DNA of 64,000 nucleotides from the NCBI GenBank assembly GCA_008330645.1, contig VLTN01000033.1:1-64000 (forward strand), written 5' to 3'. Within the stretch, counting starts at the first letter, position 1. The number at the start of each line of letters is the position of its first letter. The position numbers were made by a program, and so were the translations under genes. The notes under the pieces are model-generated. The model was not told where the DNA came from and searched no databases. It was given only the letters and a program-made list of their open reading frames with translations. Below are positions 18,062 to 28,582 of the stretch, piece by piece. The DNA is from Cafeteria roenbergensis (taxonomy: Eukaryota > Sar > Bigyra > Bicosoecida > Cafeteriaceae).

Positions 18062-19624
18062 TCAGGCGTGACGCACGAACGCGCGCACACGGGAAACCAG
18101 CTCGTCGGGGCACACAACGTCGACACTTTGAGCCTCCAGAAGCTTCGCCGTCATCGCTGCCTGCGTCACGTTGGAGGACCAGGCGTGCACCACGACGAGC
18201 GAGTAGGCCTCTGGCGAGGTGGGGTCTGTGCTCAGCGTCGCCACCTTTGCTGCGATGGACTCAGGCGTGTCGTAGCCCTCCCAGAGCATGAAACGCGCGC
18301 CAACTACCGGCACGCCTTGCGACGAGAACGACACACTGCCGTGCAGACCGTCGTACGGGTCAAACTCGTACCACAGCACCCCATCCATGCCCTCCGCCAT
18401 CGCGTCCGCCGCCGCGGCCGAGTACGTGCTTCCCAGCACGTTGACCACGCCCAGCCCGGCAGCGCGGGCTGCGGTCCGGGACGCCGCTGCAAACGTCGCG
18501 AGCGCCTCGCCGCCCATGAGGTCCGGGTAGGCGTAGCCTGCGCCGGAGGGGCCCGCCACGAACACGTCGCAAGCCGACCCCGGCCCGCTCCGCACCGTCG
18601 CCTGGCCATAGAGCATCGTTGCGACAGGTGCTGCGACTCGCGGAAGGGCCGCAGAGAGCGTCCATCCCATCGGCACCGTGCCCCGCTGCGGGGAGCCCCA
18701 CCAGGCAGGGCCAGTGGCGAAATCGTTAAGCAGCCACTGCAGGTTGTCGCCGTCCGTCATGAGAAAGGCAACCGTGTGCTTGCGCGCCGGGGCAGGAGGC
18801 AGGGAAGGCGGGAGCGCGTTGGGCTGCGCCATGGGCTCCGCCGCCCGGAACCCTGCCAGCGGCGCCAGGTTGCGAGCCCAGTCCGCAGCGTTCACCCACC
18901 CCGCGCGCGTGGACGCAGCCGTCACAGTTTGTTTTTCCGACCCGCCCCACCCGAGCAGGGCCCACCCAGGCTGCATACTGTCGAGGATCGCGCGGCTGGT
19001 CGGGTCTGACATGCTGGGGTCGTACCAGGCCCCTGCCGTGGCGAACAGCGCGTAGTCCCACAGACAGCACAGCTTCGACGGCGCCTGCAGCACTGCCACG
19101 CGACTGCTGAGGACTGCGCCGGATGATGTGCCGTTGAGCAGTCGAATTACGCTCATGCTCGTCTGGTTCCGCGCGTCAAACACCTGCTCTAGGCCGGCGC
19201 TGTCAGCCACGGTCTGCAGCGAGGCGTCAACCGCAACTGCGCCGAGCAGGCTGCTGGCCGTTACGGCTGCGAGGACCGAGTCCCCCGAGCTTGCGTTGCA
19301 CAGCACATAGCCCCCCTCGAAGGCGGGCCGAGAGCGCTTGAGCAGGGCTTCCACGCTGGGCACGCTCTCCACCGAAACGCCCCAAGTCTGCTGCAGCTCC
19401 GCCAGCCACAAGCGAGCCCCACCAGTGGAGTTGCGAAACACCAGGGGGCGCGCGCGGCTGGTGATGCCTTGCAGGGTTCCGACGAGGAGCTGCTCGGGCC
19501 CGGAGAGCGCGTCATCGCCAATCACCAGAAGCGTGCTGGAGTTGATTGCTTTGGGAGACGGGTACGGCGACTCAGCTGCAAGGCAATGGCCAGCCACCGC
19601 AGCCAGCAGCGCAACCCACCGCAT
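18062..19624 (-). CDS. Secreted GxGYxYP-family protein
   Basis: 520 residues from the ATG at 19624, chosen because it puts a signal peptide (MRWVALLAAVAGHCLAAE) at the very N-terminus; the frame extends 16 codons upstream. The family motif appears as GAGYAYP near residue 360, preceded by the conserved MTDGDNLQW segment near 288 and followed by WYEFDPYDG. Proteins with this domain are secreted, occur in bacteria and protists, and are thought to be carbohydrate-active, but no reaction has been proven. Several N-x-S/T sites (such as NSST and NGTS) suit an exported glycoprotein. No C-terminal anchor is seen. It is probably extracellular, lysosomal or food-vacuolar. Confidence 0.85.
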   Translation of the reverse strand: MRWVALLAAVAGHCLAAESPYPSPKAINSSTLLVIGDDALSGPEQLLVGTLQGITSRARPLVFRNSTGGARLWLAELQQTWGVSVESVPSVEALLKRSRPAFEGGYVLCNASSGDSVLAAVTASSLLGAVAVDASLQTVADSAGLEQVFDARNQTSMSVIRLLNGTSSGAVLSSRVAVLQAPSKLCCLWDYALFATAGAWYDPSMSDPTSRAILDSMQPGWALLGWGGSEKQTVTAASTRAGWVNAADWARNLAPLAGFRAAEPMAQPNALPPSLPPAPARKHTVAFLMTDGDNLQWLLNDFATGPAWWGSPQRGTVPMGWTLSAALPRVAAPVATMLYGQATVRSGPGSACDVFVAGPSGAGYAYPDLMGGEALATFAAASRTAARAAGLGVVNVLGSTYSAAAADAMAEGMDGVLWYEFDPYDGLHGSVSFSSQGVPVVGARFMLWEGYDTPESIAAKVATLSTDPTSPEAYSLVVVHAWSSNVTQAAMTAKLLEAQSVDVVCPDELVSRVRAFVRHA

Positions 19625-19859
19625 GCGGCCTTGCCGAATCGCCTGTGGGGTGTGTTCCGCGCGTTCGCACACGCTCCGGGCTCCCGCAGCCGAGACATGT
19701 CCCGCACATTATTGGCCGGCGCCCCAAACATTCCACGCGCACGCACTGGCGAGATGCTTGCGCGCACGCAACCGGATTGCACACCTTCGGAGGGCTTTGT
19801 GACTCGTGCACGGTTCGCGAGGCAGGCGGTGCGGCCCCGGATGGCATCGCGACGCGAGG

Positions 19860-22800
19860 TCACTGCCGCTTCGCCGCCGCCCGCGCCTTTCGCATCGCCG
19901 TGGCCAGGCTCGCGCGGTACATGGCCGCGAAGCTTGCAAGCACGGACAAGACGTGCTCTGGCGTCGTGGAGGCGGGGTCCTCTGCGAAGAACTCAGCCAG
20001 AGTGACGGCGGCCTCCTCGGCCTCCTTCACGCTGGCCTCAAGCCGCTCTGCCTCCGCAATGGCAGCTGGCAGCTTCGCCCTCACCACCCCCGGGAAGGCA
20101 CGGCGGTCCGCGAGAGTGGGAAGCTCGTAGGGGAACCGCGAAGCCGCGCCCTGCGCCTTGGGCTTGCCTGCCCCTGCGGAACCGGCGCCCTTCCTCGCGC
20201 CCCGCGAGCGGATGCTCGCCAGCAGCGCGGCCATGGGGTCGCCGCCCGCTGGGGGCGGGGTCGCCGCCGCCGGCCCCGGGGCTGCAGCGTCTGCAGAGTC
20301 CGCGCCGGGCTTGGCGGCGGCGGAGCTGGCTGCCGCCTCCGCCTCCGCCTCCGCCTTGGCGACGTCCGCCTCCTCCCTGTCGGCCTCCGTCTGCGCCGCC
20401 CGCACGTCGGCCCGCAACTGCTGGCTCCTGGACCGCAGCTCGGACAGGAGGACGCGCCGTCCGCCGTCCGCCTCCGCCAGCGCGGCCGCCACTCCCTGCG
20501 CCACCTCCTCGTCCTGCCGCAGAAGCGTGGTGGTCACGTAGTCGAGCAGCGTCGTCTTGCCGTCGCCGGCCTTGGTCGACCGCAGCTTCAGCAGCGCGTC
20601 GAGGCGGAATCCGACGGCGTCGCCCTTGGCGGTGCCACGGTTCATGGCGTTGCCGACGGCCAGCACCAGGCCGACGAGCTTGCGAAGGCCCGCGCTGCCG
20701 GTGATGGCGCCGCACGCACTGGTCAGCGTGCGGCAGCTGGCCACGCCCTCCGCCGCCGCAGCCGCAGCCTGGTGCAGGGTCACCAGCGCCCGCAGCTTTG
20801 CCGGCAGGCGCGGAACGAGGGTGCAGCGCCACATGAAGAGGTCTGCCTCGGCCAGCTGGTCCGGGACGAGCGGCGGCGCGGACACCGCCTTGGCCTCGGC
20901 AGCGCTGGGCATGAGCACGGTGAGGGGCTCCAGCCGGGCGGGGGGCACCGCTGCCTCGTCGCCCCTGAGGATGGCCGCAAGGAGCGCTCGCTGGTACGCG
21001 AACCGAAACGCAGGCGGGGCCGGGCCGCCGGGCGCCGCTGTGGGGGGGCGCTTGGGCGGGGTGAGCTTGCGGAACTGCGCCAGACCGATGGCAACGTTGT
21101 TCACGCGCTTGGCGTCGAGACGGCTGGCGCCCGCCTTGGCCGCCGGTCCGCCGGCGCCCTTGCGCCCGCCCGCGCGGGCTCCGGCGCCCTTGGCCGCGAA
21201 CCCCGTGGCCTTGGGCTTGCCCGCCACTGCGAAGAGGCACGCGAGCTCCTCGAGGTCGTCCTGCCCCAACTTGGGGCTCTCCTCCGCCTCTGCCTCGCCC
21301 GCCACCTGGGCGAACACGGACTTTTCCAAGAGCTGCGCGGGCATTTGGTTCACCGTCTCCCAGTGCAGGGCGCGCAGGCGCCTGCCCTCCGCGACTGCGC
21401 GCTCAGCCGCGGTGGGCGGCCGCGGAGGGGGCACACCCTTGCGCGGCGGCGCGGCGCCTGTGACGGCGCCCGCCAGCCCCATCGCTTGCAAAAGCGGGCG
21501 CTGCTGGTCTTCGGAGAGGCCAGTCTCCTTCATCTTCGCCTGAACGGCCAAGGCTGGCACGCCCATGCGGTTCATCTTGGCAAACCGGCCCAACACCGGG
21601 TCGTCCGCCAGCTCCGCGAGGGTCGGCGGCCGGGGCTGCGAGGGCTGCTCTGCGGCCAGTGTCCCTCCAGACGCTGCAGGAGCCCCCGATCCAGACGCTT
21701 GCCCGCTCAGCACCTCCAGCGCGCGGTCCGCCGCCTCCTCGCTCATGCCCTCCTCCCCGACCAGCTTCGCGCGCACCGCGCCCGCGGGCACCCCCATCTT
21801 CAGCATGCGCTTGAAACGGGCCAGCGCCGGATCATCGGCCGACGGGCCGGCTGGCGCAGGCGCCACCGCCGCCGTGGTCTCTGCCGCCGCCTTGCCGCTG
21901 GCCGCCGGCTGCCCGCTCAGCACCTCCAGCGCGCGGTCCGCCGCCTCCTCGCTCATGCCCTCCTCCCCGACCAGCTTCGCGCGCACCGCGCCCGCGGGCA
22001 CCCCCATCTTCAGCATGCGCTTGAAACGGGCCAGCGCCGGATCATCGGCCGACGGGCCGGCTGGCGCAGGCGCCGCCGCCGCCGTGGTCTCTGCCGCCGC
22101 CTTGCCGCTGGCCGCCGGCTGCTCGCTCAGCACCTCCAGCGCGCGGTCCGCCGCCTCCTCGCTCATGCCCTCCTCCCCGACCAGCTTCGCGCGCACCGCG
22201 CCCGCGGGCACCCCCATCTTCAGCATGCGCTTGAAACGGGCCAGCGCCGGATCATCGGCCGACGGGCCGGCTGGCGCAGGCGCCGCCGCCGCCGTGGTCT
22301 CTGCCGCCGCCTTGCCGCTGGCCGCCGGCTGCTCGCTCAGCACCTCCAGCGCGCGGTCCGCCGCCTCCTCGCTCATGCCCTCCTCCCCGACCAGCTTCGC
22401 GCGCACCGCGCCCGCGGGCACCCCCATCTTCAGCATGCGCTTGAAACGGGCCAGCGCCGGATCATCGGCCGACGGGCCGGCTGGCGCAGGGGCCGCCGCC
22501 GCCGTGGTCTCTGCCGCCGCCTTGCCGCTGGCCGCCGGCTGCTCGCTCAGCACCTCCAGCGCGCGGTCCGCCGCCTCCTCGCTCATGCCCTCCTCCCCGA
22601 CCAGCTTCGCGCGCACTGCGCCCGCGGGCACCCCCATCTTCAGCATGCGCTTGAAACGGGCCAGCGCCGGATCGTCGGCCGACGGGCCGGCTGGCGCAGG
22701 CGCCGCCGCCGCCGTGGTGCCTGCCGCACCTGCGCCATCGCCAACGCCAAGGTGAGGCGCGCTGGCGGCGTCTGCATATGCCTGTGTCCCAGACTGGGCC

Positions 22801-25682
22801 TGGCACGGTGCCCCTCGAGCAGGCAGAGCCGGCGGAGCGGGCTTGAAAGCGGCTGCGGCCGGAAACGCTGGAGGGGCGGGCTTGGCCGACACCGACGGGG
22901 GCAGCGTGGGTGGGGCGGGTTTGAACGCAGCGGCCGGCGCAGCAACCGGGTGCGGCGGCTGTGCCCTTGCTGGGGGAACCGCGCCCGCAAGGTGGCGAGC
23001 TGGCGCGGCCGGTGCGGGGAGCCCGGGCGGGGAAGCGTCGTCGTTCCCCGCCCCTGCGGCAGTCGGCAGCAACGCCGGCTGTTGCAGCTCCGTCGTTTGT
23101 GCTCCGGCCTGGCCGGCCTCGGAGAGGGGGGTGGAGCGCGCAGGAGAGGCTGGAGTGGCACCGGGCGGGCCCGCCCAAGCAGCCCCTTGCCCGTGCGCCG
23201 GGGCGGGAGCGCTCGCCACACCAACGTGGGCCATGCGCGGGCCGGCGCCCGCCGGGACGTGGAAGTCGCTCGCCCCAGAGTGGGTCACGACCACCACCGC
23301 CCGGGCTCCCGCCCTGGAGCTGGGGTGCTCCCAGGAAGCCTCCCCGGTCGAGGCGTTGACGTAGTATGGCCGCTGCTTCCCGTCGGGGAAGGTCGCCCAC
23401 TCCTGGGTCCACGTGTCCGCCGAGGCTGCCTGCGGCTGGTGGGGAAGGGACGCCTCTTGCACCGGGGCTGAGGGGCCCGCCGCCTCGGTGTGCGCAGCCG
23501 CGCCGGCGGCCCCCGCCTGCCAGTGGCTTGGAGCGCAGTCTTCGGGGGGCGGGCCGTGTTGGTCGTACTCCCAGCCTGTGCCCGTCCAGACGTATCCGTC
23601 CTTGCGCCAGTAGCCGTCCGACCCCAGCACTGCGTCCGTCTCCGTGTACTCCTCGGAGGCCGCCGCGGGCGCCTGCTCACCGCCGGAGGCAAGCGGCCAG
23701 GAGCCCTGGCCGACGCCACCGTCTCCGCTGCCCGCAGCAACGTCGCCGAAGGGGGCAACGGCACAGTGGCCGGCCCCGACTGCGCGGCTGGGGCTAGGCT
23801 GGGACTCCAGTGGCGGGGCGAAGCTTCGAAGCACGCCCGCCAACTCGAGGTGACCGGCTCGCTCGGCAACGTCCGCAGGCGTCCTTTCGCCGGCGTCCGT
23901 GATGGCTAGGTACTCCGCAGCGCCCTCGGTCATGTGCAGACAGCAGTCTGTCAGGTTGTGCTTGGCTGCGATGTGCAGCGCGGAGTCGCCGGCGACGTCG
24001 GCGGCGGCCACGAGCTCCAGCCAGCTCGACCAGCTGTCCTGCATCGACTCCCGCAGAGCGATGACCACACCGGCGGCGCCAGCGTCCGCGTGGAGCAGCA
24101 GCCCCTCCGCGTCCTCGCTAGTCTCAAAGGTGGGCCCCGAGGCGCTTGGAAGGGGCAGGGCGCCGCTGCCGCCTTCGCAGGTGCCCCGGAGGGGGCTGCT
24201 GGCCCGGCGAAACTCGCGCTGCTGCTGGGAGGCCAGCGCGCGGCAGCACAGGTGCAGGGCCGACCGACCGTCCGCGTCCACCACCGTGGGTCTCGCGCCC
24301 ACGCCCAGCAGCGCCGACACCACATCCGTGTGCAGGCGCGCTGCGGCCAGCAGCAGCGGCGTACGGTTGCTCTCCCTGTCGTCTTCCAGGCTGAGCAGCT
24401 GGGCCACTGACTTGGTCCGCTTGGCCAGATAGAGGAGCTCGGACGCGGCTTTGGCGTGCCCGTGGCGGACGGCGACGAGAAAGGCGCGGGCGCACTCCGG
24501 CCCCGCCCGCCCCAGTTTCCTTTTGGCGGGCGACAGGAGGCCAGGCCCGCTGCCGGGGCCCGTTCCCACGAACGAGGCTATCATGGCGGCCACCACGGCG
24601 TGGCGGCCCCGTCTGCAGGCGGCAACGAGCGGAGAGTCCCCCCCGGCTTGCAGCGGTGACAGCGCATCCACTCCCTCGCTCAGCAGCGTCCTTGCAACGG
24701 CGACATCGCCCCGAGCCGCCGCCCGGAGCAGCCGCGCGGCCGCGTCCTCGTGACCAGCCGCGCGGCTTGCTTCGGCGGGCCCGTCCACTGGCCCGCGAGC
24801 TGGCTGCCGGGCAGGGGGGGCCGACGGCTTGGGCGTGACCGGCGCGGCCTCGGAGGGCCCGGCAGCGGCCGCTGCTCCGCTGGCTGATGGAGGGCGCTTG
24901 CTGGCCAGCTCTCCGATGCGCCGCACGCCCCTGGCCGTGGCTGCTGGGCCGAGAGCCGGACGGCTCGCGGCGCTCCTGGGCGGGGTCTCCTCCCAGTCCG
25001 GCGCCTGCGCGGGCGCCTCTGCCTCGGCGCCAGCACCCTCCTGGTCGTGCCGCGCCTTCCTGCGCAGCTCGCGCCCGATGGTGCAGGCAGCTGTTTCCTC
25101 AATCGCAGCCCTCAACCCCGTTGCCCAGGCCGCCGCCTCTGCCGGCTCGTCGAACACGATGTCCACGGTTCGCTCCGAGGTGATGAGGCTCACGCAGCAG
25201 GAGGGGTCAGTGTCCCGACCCTCGGGGCGGAGCACGTGCCGCTCCATTGCGGGCGTGCACACCCCAGAGCGAACCTGGACCCCAGGCCGCAGCCACACGC
25301 TCTTGTCCTGAACGGCGGGGTCCGTCCACACCAGGGAGAAGCCGTGCTGGCCGAGGGCGTACCTGACCATGGCCACCTCCTTCTCGGTGCGCGGCTCCCC
25401 ATGCCTCGCCAAGGCAGCAAACAGGCCTCGCGGCTTGGCTCCCTGACCGCGGGCCTCCCGCACAGCGTCCTCCTTGCGCGCGGCCCTGGTGCTGTCTCTG
25501 TCCTTAGAACGCAACACCTGGAAGGTGCGGTACGTCGCAGGCCCCCCGCGCTTGTGGTTCACCTTGAGCGCGCGAGTCCCGCGCCACACGGCGTCCGGGT
25601 GGAAGCGAGGGCTGGGCGCCACGCTTGGGGCGTCAGCACCGCCCATGAGCGTCACCGCATGTTCTCCGCCCCGCAGCGCCAT
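19860..25682 (-). CDS. Multidomain formin: PH-like, ankyrin, WW, repeat array, FH2, DAD-like tail
   Basis: 1940 residues in one exon. In order: a PH-like region (about 34-200, ending in DEPAEAAAWATGLRAAI); ankyrin repeats (about 311-617); an aromatic SDGYWRKDGYVW segment; a WW domain (WATFPDGKQRPYYVN..., about 755-785); proline-rich FH1-like sequence (about 850-980); five 70-residue repeats plus a diverged sixth (about 984-1380), each with KMGVP-type motifs like those of WASH-complex CCDC53; and an FH2 domain (about 1430-1750). FH2 landmarks are LHWETV, RVNNVAIGL, AVGNAMNRGT and GFRLDALLKL. FH2 dimers nucleate and elongate actin filaments. Near residue 1815, DPMAALLASIRSRGARKG resembles a DAD or WH2 motif, so autoinhibition or actin binding is plausible (inference). 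The domain order is unlike that of animal or plant formins. Confidence 0.88.
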   Translation of the reverse strand: MALRGGEHAVTLMGGADAPSVAPSPRFHPDAVWRGTRALKVNHKRGGPATYRTFQVLRSKDRDSTRAARKEDAVREARGQGAKPRGLFAALARHGEPRTEKEVAMVRYALGQHGFSLVWTDPAVQDKSVWLRPGVQVRSGVCTPAMERHVLRPEGRDTDPSCCVSLITSERTVDIVFDEPAEAAAWATGLRAAIEETAACTIGRELRRKARHDQEGAGAEAEAPAQAPDWEETPPRSAASRPALGPAATARGVRRIGELASKRPPSASGAAAAAGPSEAAPVTPKPSAPPARQPARGPVDGPAEASRAAGHEDAAARLLRAAARGDVAVARTLLSEGVDALSPLQAGGDSPLVAACRRGRHAVVAAMIASFVGTGPGSGPGLLSPAKRKLGRAGPECARAFLVAVRHGHAKAASELLYLAKRTKSVAQLLSLEDDRESNRTPLLLAAARLHTDVVSALLGVGARPTVVDADGRSALHLCCRALASQQQREFRRASSPLRGTCEGGSGALPLPSASGPTFETSEDAEGLLLHADAGAAGVVIALRESMQDSWSSWLELVAAADVAGDSALHIAAKHNLTDCCLHMTEGAAEYLAITDAGERTPADVAERAGHLELAGVLRSFAPPLESQPSPSRAVGAGHCAVAPFGDVAAGSGDGGVGQGSWPLASGGEQAPAAASEEYTETDAVLGSDGYWRKDGYVWTGTGWEYDQHGPPPEDCAPSHWQAGAAGAAAHTEAAGPSAPVQEASLPHQPQAASADTWTQEWATFPDGKQRPYYVNASTGEASWEHPSSRAGARAVVVVTHSGASDFHVPAGAGPRMAHVGVASAPAPAHGQGAAWAGPPGATPASPARSTPLSEAGQAGAQTTELQQPALLPTAAGAGNDDASPPGLPAPAAPARHLAGAVPPARAQPPHPVAAPAAAFKPAPPTLPPSVSAKPAPPAFPAAAAFKPAPPALPARGAPCQAQSGTQAYADAASAPHLGVGDGAGAAGTTAAAAPAPAGPSADDPALARFKRMLKMGVPAGAVRAKLVGEEGMSEEAADRALEVLSEQPAASGKAAAETTAAAAPAPAGPSADDPALARFKRMLKMGVPAGAVRAKLVGEEGMSEEAADRALEVLSEQPAASGKAAAETTAAAAPAPAGPSADDPALARFKRMLKMGVPAGAVRAKLVGEEGMSEEAADRALEVLSEQPAASGKAAAETTAAAAPAPAGPSADDPALARFKRMLKMGVPAGAVRAKLVGEEGMSEEAADRALEVLSGQPAASGKAAAETTAAVAPAPAGPSADDPALARFKRMLKMGVPAGAVRAKLVGEEGMSEEAADRALEVLSGQASGSGAPAASGGTLAAEQPSQPRPPTLAELADDPVLGRFAKMNRMGVPALAVQAKMKETGLSEDQQRPLLQAMGLAGAVTGAAPPRKGVPPPRPPTAAERAVAEGRRLRALHWETVNQMPAQLLEKSVFAQVAGEAEAEESPKLGQDDLEELACLFAVAGKPKATGFAAKGAGARAGGRKGAGGPAAKAGASRLDAKRVNNVAIGLAQFRKLTPPKRPPTAAPGGPAPPAFRFAYQRALLAAILRGDEAAVPPARLEPLTVLMPSAAEAKAVSAPPLVPDQLAEADLFMWRCTLVPRLPAKLRALVTLHQAAAAAAEGVASCRTLTSACGAITGSAGLRKLVGLVLAVGNAMNRGTAKGDAVGFRLDALLKLRSTKAGDGKTTLLDYVTTTLLRQDEEVAQGVAAALAEADGGRRVLLSELRSRSQQLRADVRAAQTEADREEADVAKAEAEAEAAASSAAAKPGADSADAAAPGPAAATPPPAGGDPMAALLASIRSRGARKGAGSAGAGKPKAQGAASRFPYELPTLADRRAFPGVVRAKLPAAIAEAERLEASVKEAEEAAVTLAEFFAEDPASTTPEHVLSVLASFAAMYRASLATAMRKARAAAKRQ
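21705..22754 (-). repeat. Five tandem 210-bp repeats inside the formin gene
   Basis: The phrase GCTCAGCACCTCCAGCGCG recurs at 21705, 21915, 22125, 22335 and 22545, exactly 210 bases apart. The units are nearly identical at the DNA level, differing at a handful of bases, mostly in the last unit. Each encodes 70 residues (ADDPALARFKRMLKMGVPAG...). The near-identity of synonymous sites means recent amplification or gene conversion. The final copy decays into unique sequence by about 22730. Confidence 0.95.
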
Positions 25683-26071
25683 GGGTTCCTCGCGAGTAAC
25701 GCAACGTCCGAGGCCTTGGCCAGCAGCTTCACGGGTTGGGGCGCCTGCCGCGAGCTCGGCACGGCCCCGGCCTGCGTCGCAAGCGCCGCACGCGCGACTT
25801 TCGTCCGTCCCCCGTCAGCCGCTGGGTCTGCGCCCTCGCGGGGTGATGCAGCACGGTCGCCCTGCAAGACCTGCCTGCGCCGCCCGCGCGCGCCGAGGCG
25901 TGGCAGCCAGCAGAACGCTGCTGCCGCCCGTTGGTGCGTCGGCGCTGCACAGCATCAGCACCAGCTCTGCTGCGCCGCGGCCTGGCAGAGCCGGTGCCGA
26001 GGAGGGCAGAGGCTCCGCCGATTTTCGTCGCGCAGGTTCAACAAGACGCTTCTCGCGGCACAGGCGATACC

Positions 26072-27864
26072 ATGCTCGCCTTTGCAGCGATCCTGGCCCT
26101 GGCCGCTTCGGCCGCGGCCTCTTCTGTGGTCGTCAGCACGCCCCTGGGACCGGTGGAGGGCACGCGGACCGGCAACGTGGACGTGTTCCGCGGGATCCCC
26201 TACGCCCAGCCCCCAGTCGGCGCTCTCCGCTGGCGGGCCACGGAGCCCGTCAAGGCGTGGGGCCCCAACCCCCTGGTTGCGAACACGGACGCTCCGGGGT
26301 GCCCGCAGAAGTGCGAGCTTCCCCCGCACACCTGCCCGCCCACAGTTTCGGAGGACTGCCTGTTCCTCAACGTGTTTGCGCCTGCCGGTGCAACCAACGC
26401 GCCCGTCATGGTGTGGATCCACGGCGGGAACTTCAAGCAGGTGAGCCTGCCGCGCTGCTCTGGCCTGCCCGCCGCGTGTGCTCCCGCGGCCTGTCGTCCC
26501 TTTCGTCGGCCGCGTGCTGCCGAGCCCGCAGCGGCCCCCGCCCCCCCTGTGGCAGCGCTTGCCACGCCAGAAACGCTGCCCGCGACGACGGTACCTTATC
26601 TCTCGCGTCGCAGGGATACCCCGGCGGCCTGCTGTACAACGGCTCGAGCCTGGCCGACACGCAGGGCGTGATCGTGGTGTCGATTGCCTACCGCCTGGGC
26701 GTCCTGGGCTGGCTGTACACCGGCGGCGGCAGCATCGAGGGCATGTACGGCGCGCTCGACCAGCAGGAGGCCATGCGCTGGGTGCGCTCCAACATCGCCT
26801 CGTTCGGCGGGGACCCGAGCTCCATCACGCTGGTCGGGCAGAGCGCCGGCGCCATGTCCGTGGCCACGCACATGACCCTCCCTTCCTCGGACGGCCTGTT
26901 CGAGCGCGGCATCCTGGAGAGCGACCCGTTCACCTCCCCGTTCCGCACCCCCGACGAGTACATCAAGGTGTCTGCCGCCCTCGGCAAGCAGGCAGGCTGC
27001 GCGCAGACCAGCGGCGCCGCCCTCGACGCCTGCCTGCGCAACCTCACGGCCGACGCGCTCGTCGACGCTCAGGTTGAGGTGGAAAAGGACGTCGCCGTGA
27101 ACCTGCCGCACGTGCTCGAGGCCTTCCTCCCGTGGACCCCGGTCGTGGACCCCTCCGCCAACGGCTCTATTCCCGCGCTGGAGCTCCAGCCGCGTGTCGC
27201 CTTCTCCACCGGCCAGGCGCAGCAGAAGCCCATGATCGTGGGCACGGTCGCCAACGAGGCCGTCCTCTTCATCTATGAGGCCTTCGAGAAGCCCCTGGCC
27301 GAGCTCGAGTACGCCGCGTACCTCGCCGTGGTGTTCGGCCTCGGCGACGCGCTCGAGGTCAGCGCGCGCTACCCGCTCCCCGAGAGCGACAAGGCGGACG
27401 GCCGCGCCTGGCTGGCGCACATCGGGACCAAGGCCCTGTTCAAGTGCCCGACTCGCAACGCGTCCATGGGCTTCTCCCGCACCTCCCCTACCTGGGTCTA
27501 CCACTTTGACCACGTCATGAGCTTCAGCAAGGAGGTCTGGGGCCCGGACTTCAAGATCTGCTGGGACGAGGTGTGCCATGCCGAGGAGCTTGCCTTTGTC
27601 TTCCACCCGGACGCCTCCCGCCTCAACCTCACCTTTACCCAGGACGAGCTCGTGCTCAGCGCCGACATGGAGTCGTACTGGGGTAGCTTCATCCGCACCG
27701 GCAACCCTAACGCCAAGGGCAGCACTGCCACCGTCTGGCCCGAGTTCAACAGCAACACGCAGCAGACCATGCTTCTCCAGACCCCCAAGTCAGCCGTCCA
27801 GTCGCACAACCTCACCTCAGAGTGCGACTGGTGGGACTCCAAGATCGGCTACGACTTCCCGTAG
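26072..27864 (+). CDS. Secreted type-B carboxylesterase
   Basis: Two exons, 26072-26440 and 26614-27864, joined in phase 0 across a GTGAGC...GTCGCAG intron; 539 residues. The N-terminus MLAFAAILALAASAAAS is a signal peptide. The fold signature is complete: VFRGIPYAQPPVGALRW, EDCLFLNVFAP, the oxyanion WIHGGNF at the end of exon 1 continuing with GYPGG in exon 2, and VSIAYRLGVLGW. The nucleophile elbow is GQSAGAMS near residue 199, a candidate acid Glu is in ANEAVLF near 337, and the His is in CHAEELAFVF near 442. The latter form matches Dictyostelium-type esterases. It likely hydrolyses esters outside the cell or in vacuoles; the substrate is unknown. Its start is separated from the divergent formin start by 389 bases. 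Confidence 0.9.
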
Positions 27865-28582
27865 ACGCGTGTGCTCAGCTGTACGCCCCCCTTTCTCCCC
27901 CTTCCTCACCCGGACTGACTCTGACACATGGACACGGTGATTGTGTGTGTGTGTGCGAGAGATCCCAGCGCGCTGCTGCAGGCTGCTTGCTCTGACTGTC
28001 ACTGCCCAAGCCTAACTGCAGCGATCGCCACACCAGCCGCTCCCAGCGAGCGATCGCTTCTCCTTGGCCCACAGTCTCCTTCACCCCAGCGCGAGAGCCA
28101 AAGGCTTTCACGCCTCCGCTCGAAAAATGCCTCCACTTCGCGCAGCATTCCAGCCCGCGCTCCTTTCACCCACACTCAGGCGCGGCCAGCGGGTCGATGC
28201 AAAATTTTAAATTGGACAAGAAGGCGATTTCGTCCGGTCCAACGCTGGCAACACAAGAAATCGAGCATTGTGTGTAACGCTGGTGTGAAGCGTCAGTTTG
28301 GGCTGCGAATGCCAACCGTTGCAAATTCGAACGTCTCGGCCGCCCGCCCCTTTCCCCCTCAACGCAGCACTGTCACAAGTTTGGCTCATAAATATCGCTC
28401 CCAAGACCGTCTTGCGCAGCAGCCTTGAGCGAACCGTCAAGTGTCAGTTTGAGGCAGGGACTCGCGTTTGTGCTCGAACCGTGACAAGTTTTTGGCCTGG
28501 CGAGTGACCTTTTGCGTACTCCAACGAACAAGCAATCCCACGGTCCGGTGGGCGAAACCCTGTTTGACTCGAAACCGTTTGG
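27865..28582. other. Lower-GC intergenic spacer
   Basis: About 700 bases with noticeably more A/T than the surroundings, including AAAATTTTAAATTGG near 28202 and a short GT run (TGTGTGTGTGTG) near 27943. I see no gene, tRNA or other RNA structure. The first part must hold the 3' end of the carboxylesterase transcript. Confidence 0.55.

Noticed and set aside
19806-23471. 1221-codon plus-strand ORF
   Set aside because: It is exactly antisense to the formin, rich in Arg/Leu/Gly, and its repeats mirror the formin repeats. The formin frame has clear domains.
27865-28582. tRNA or snRNA gene in the low-GC spacer
   Set aside because: I looked for a cloverleaf with A/B boxes and for Sm-like sites and found nothing convincing.
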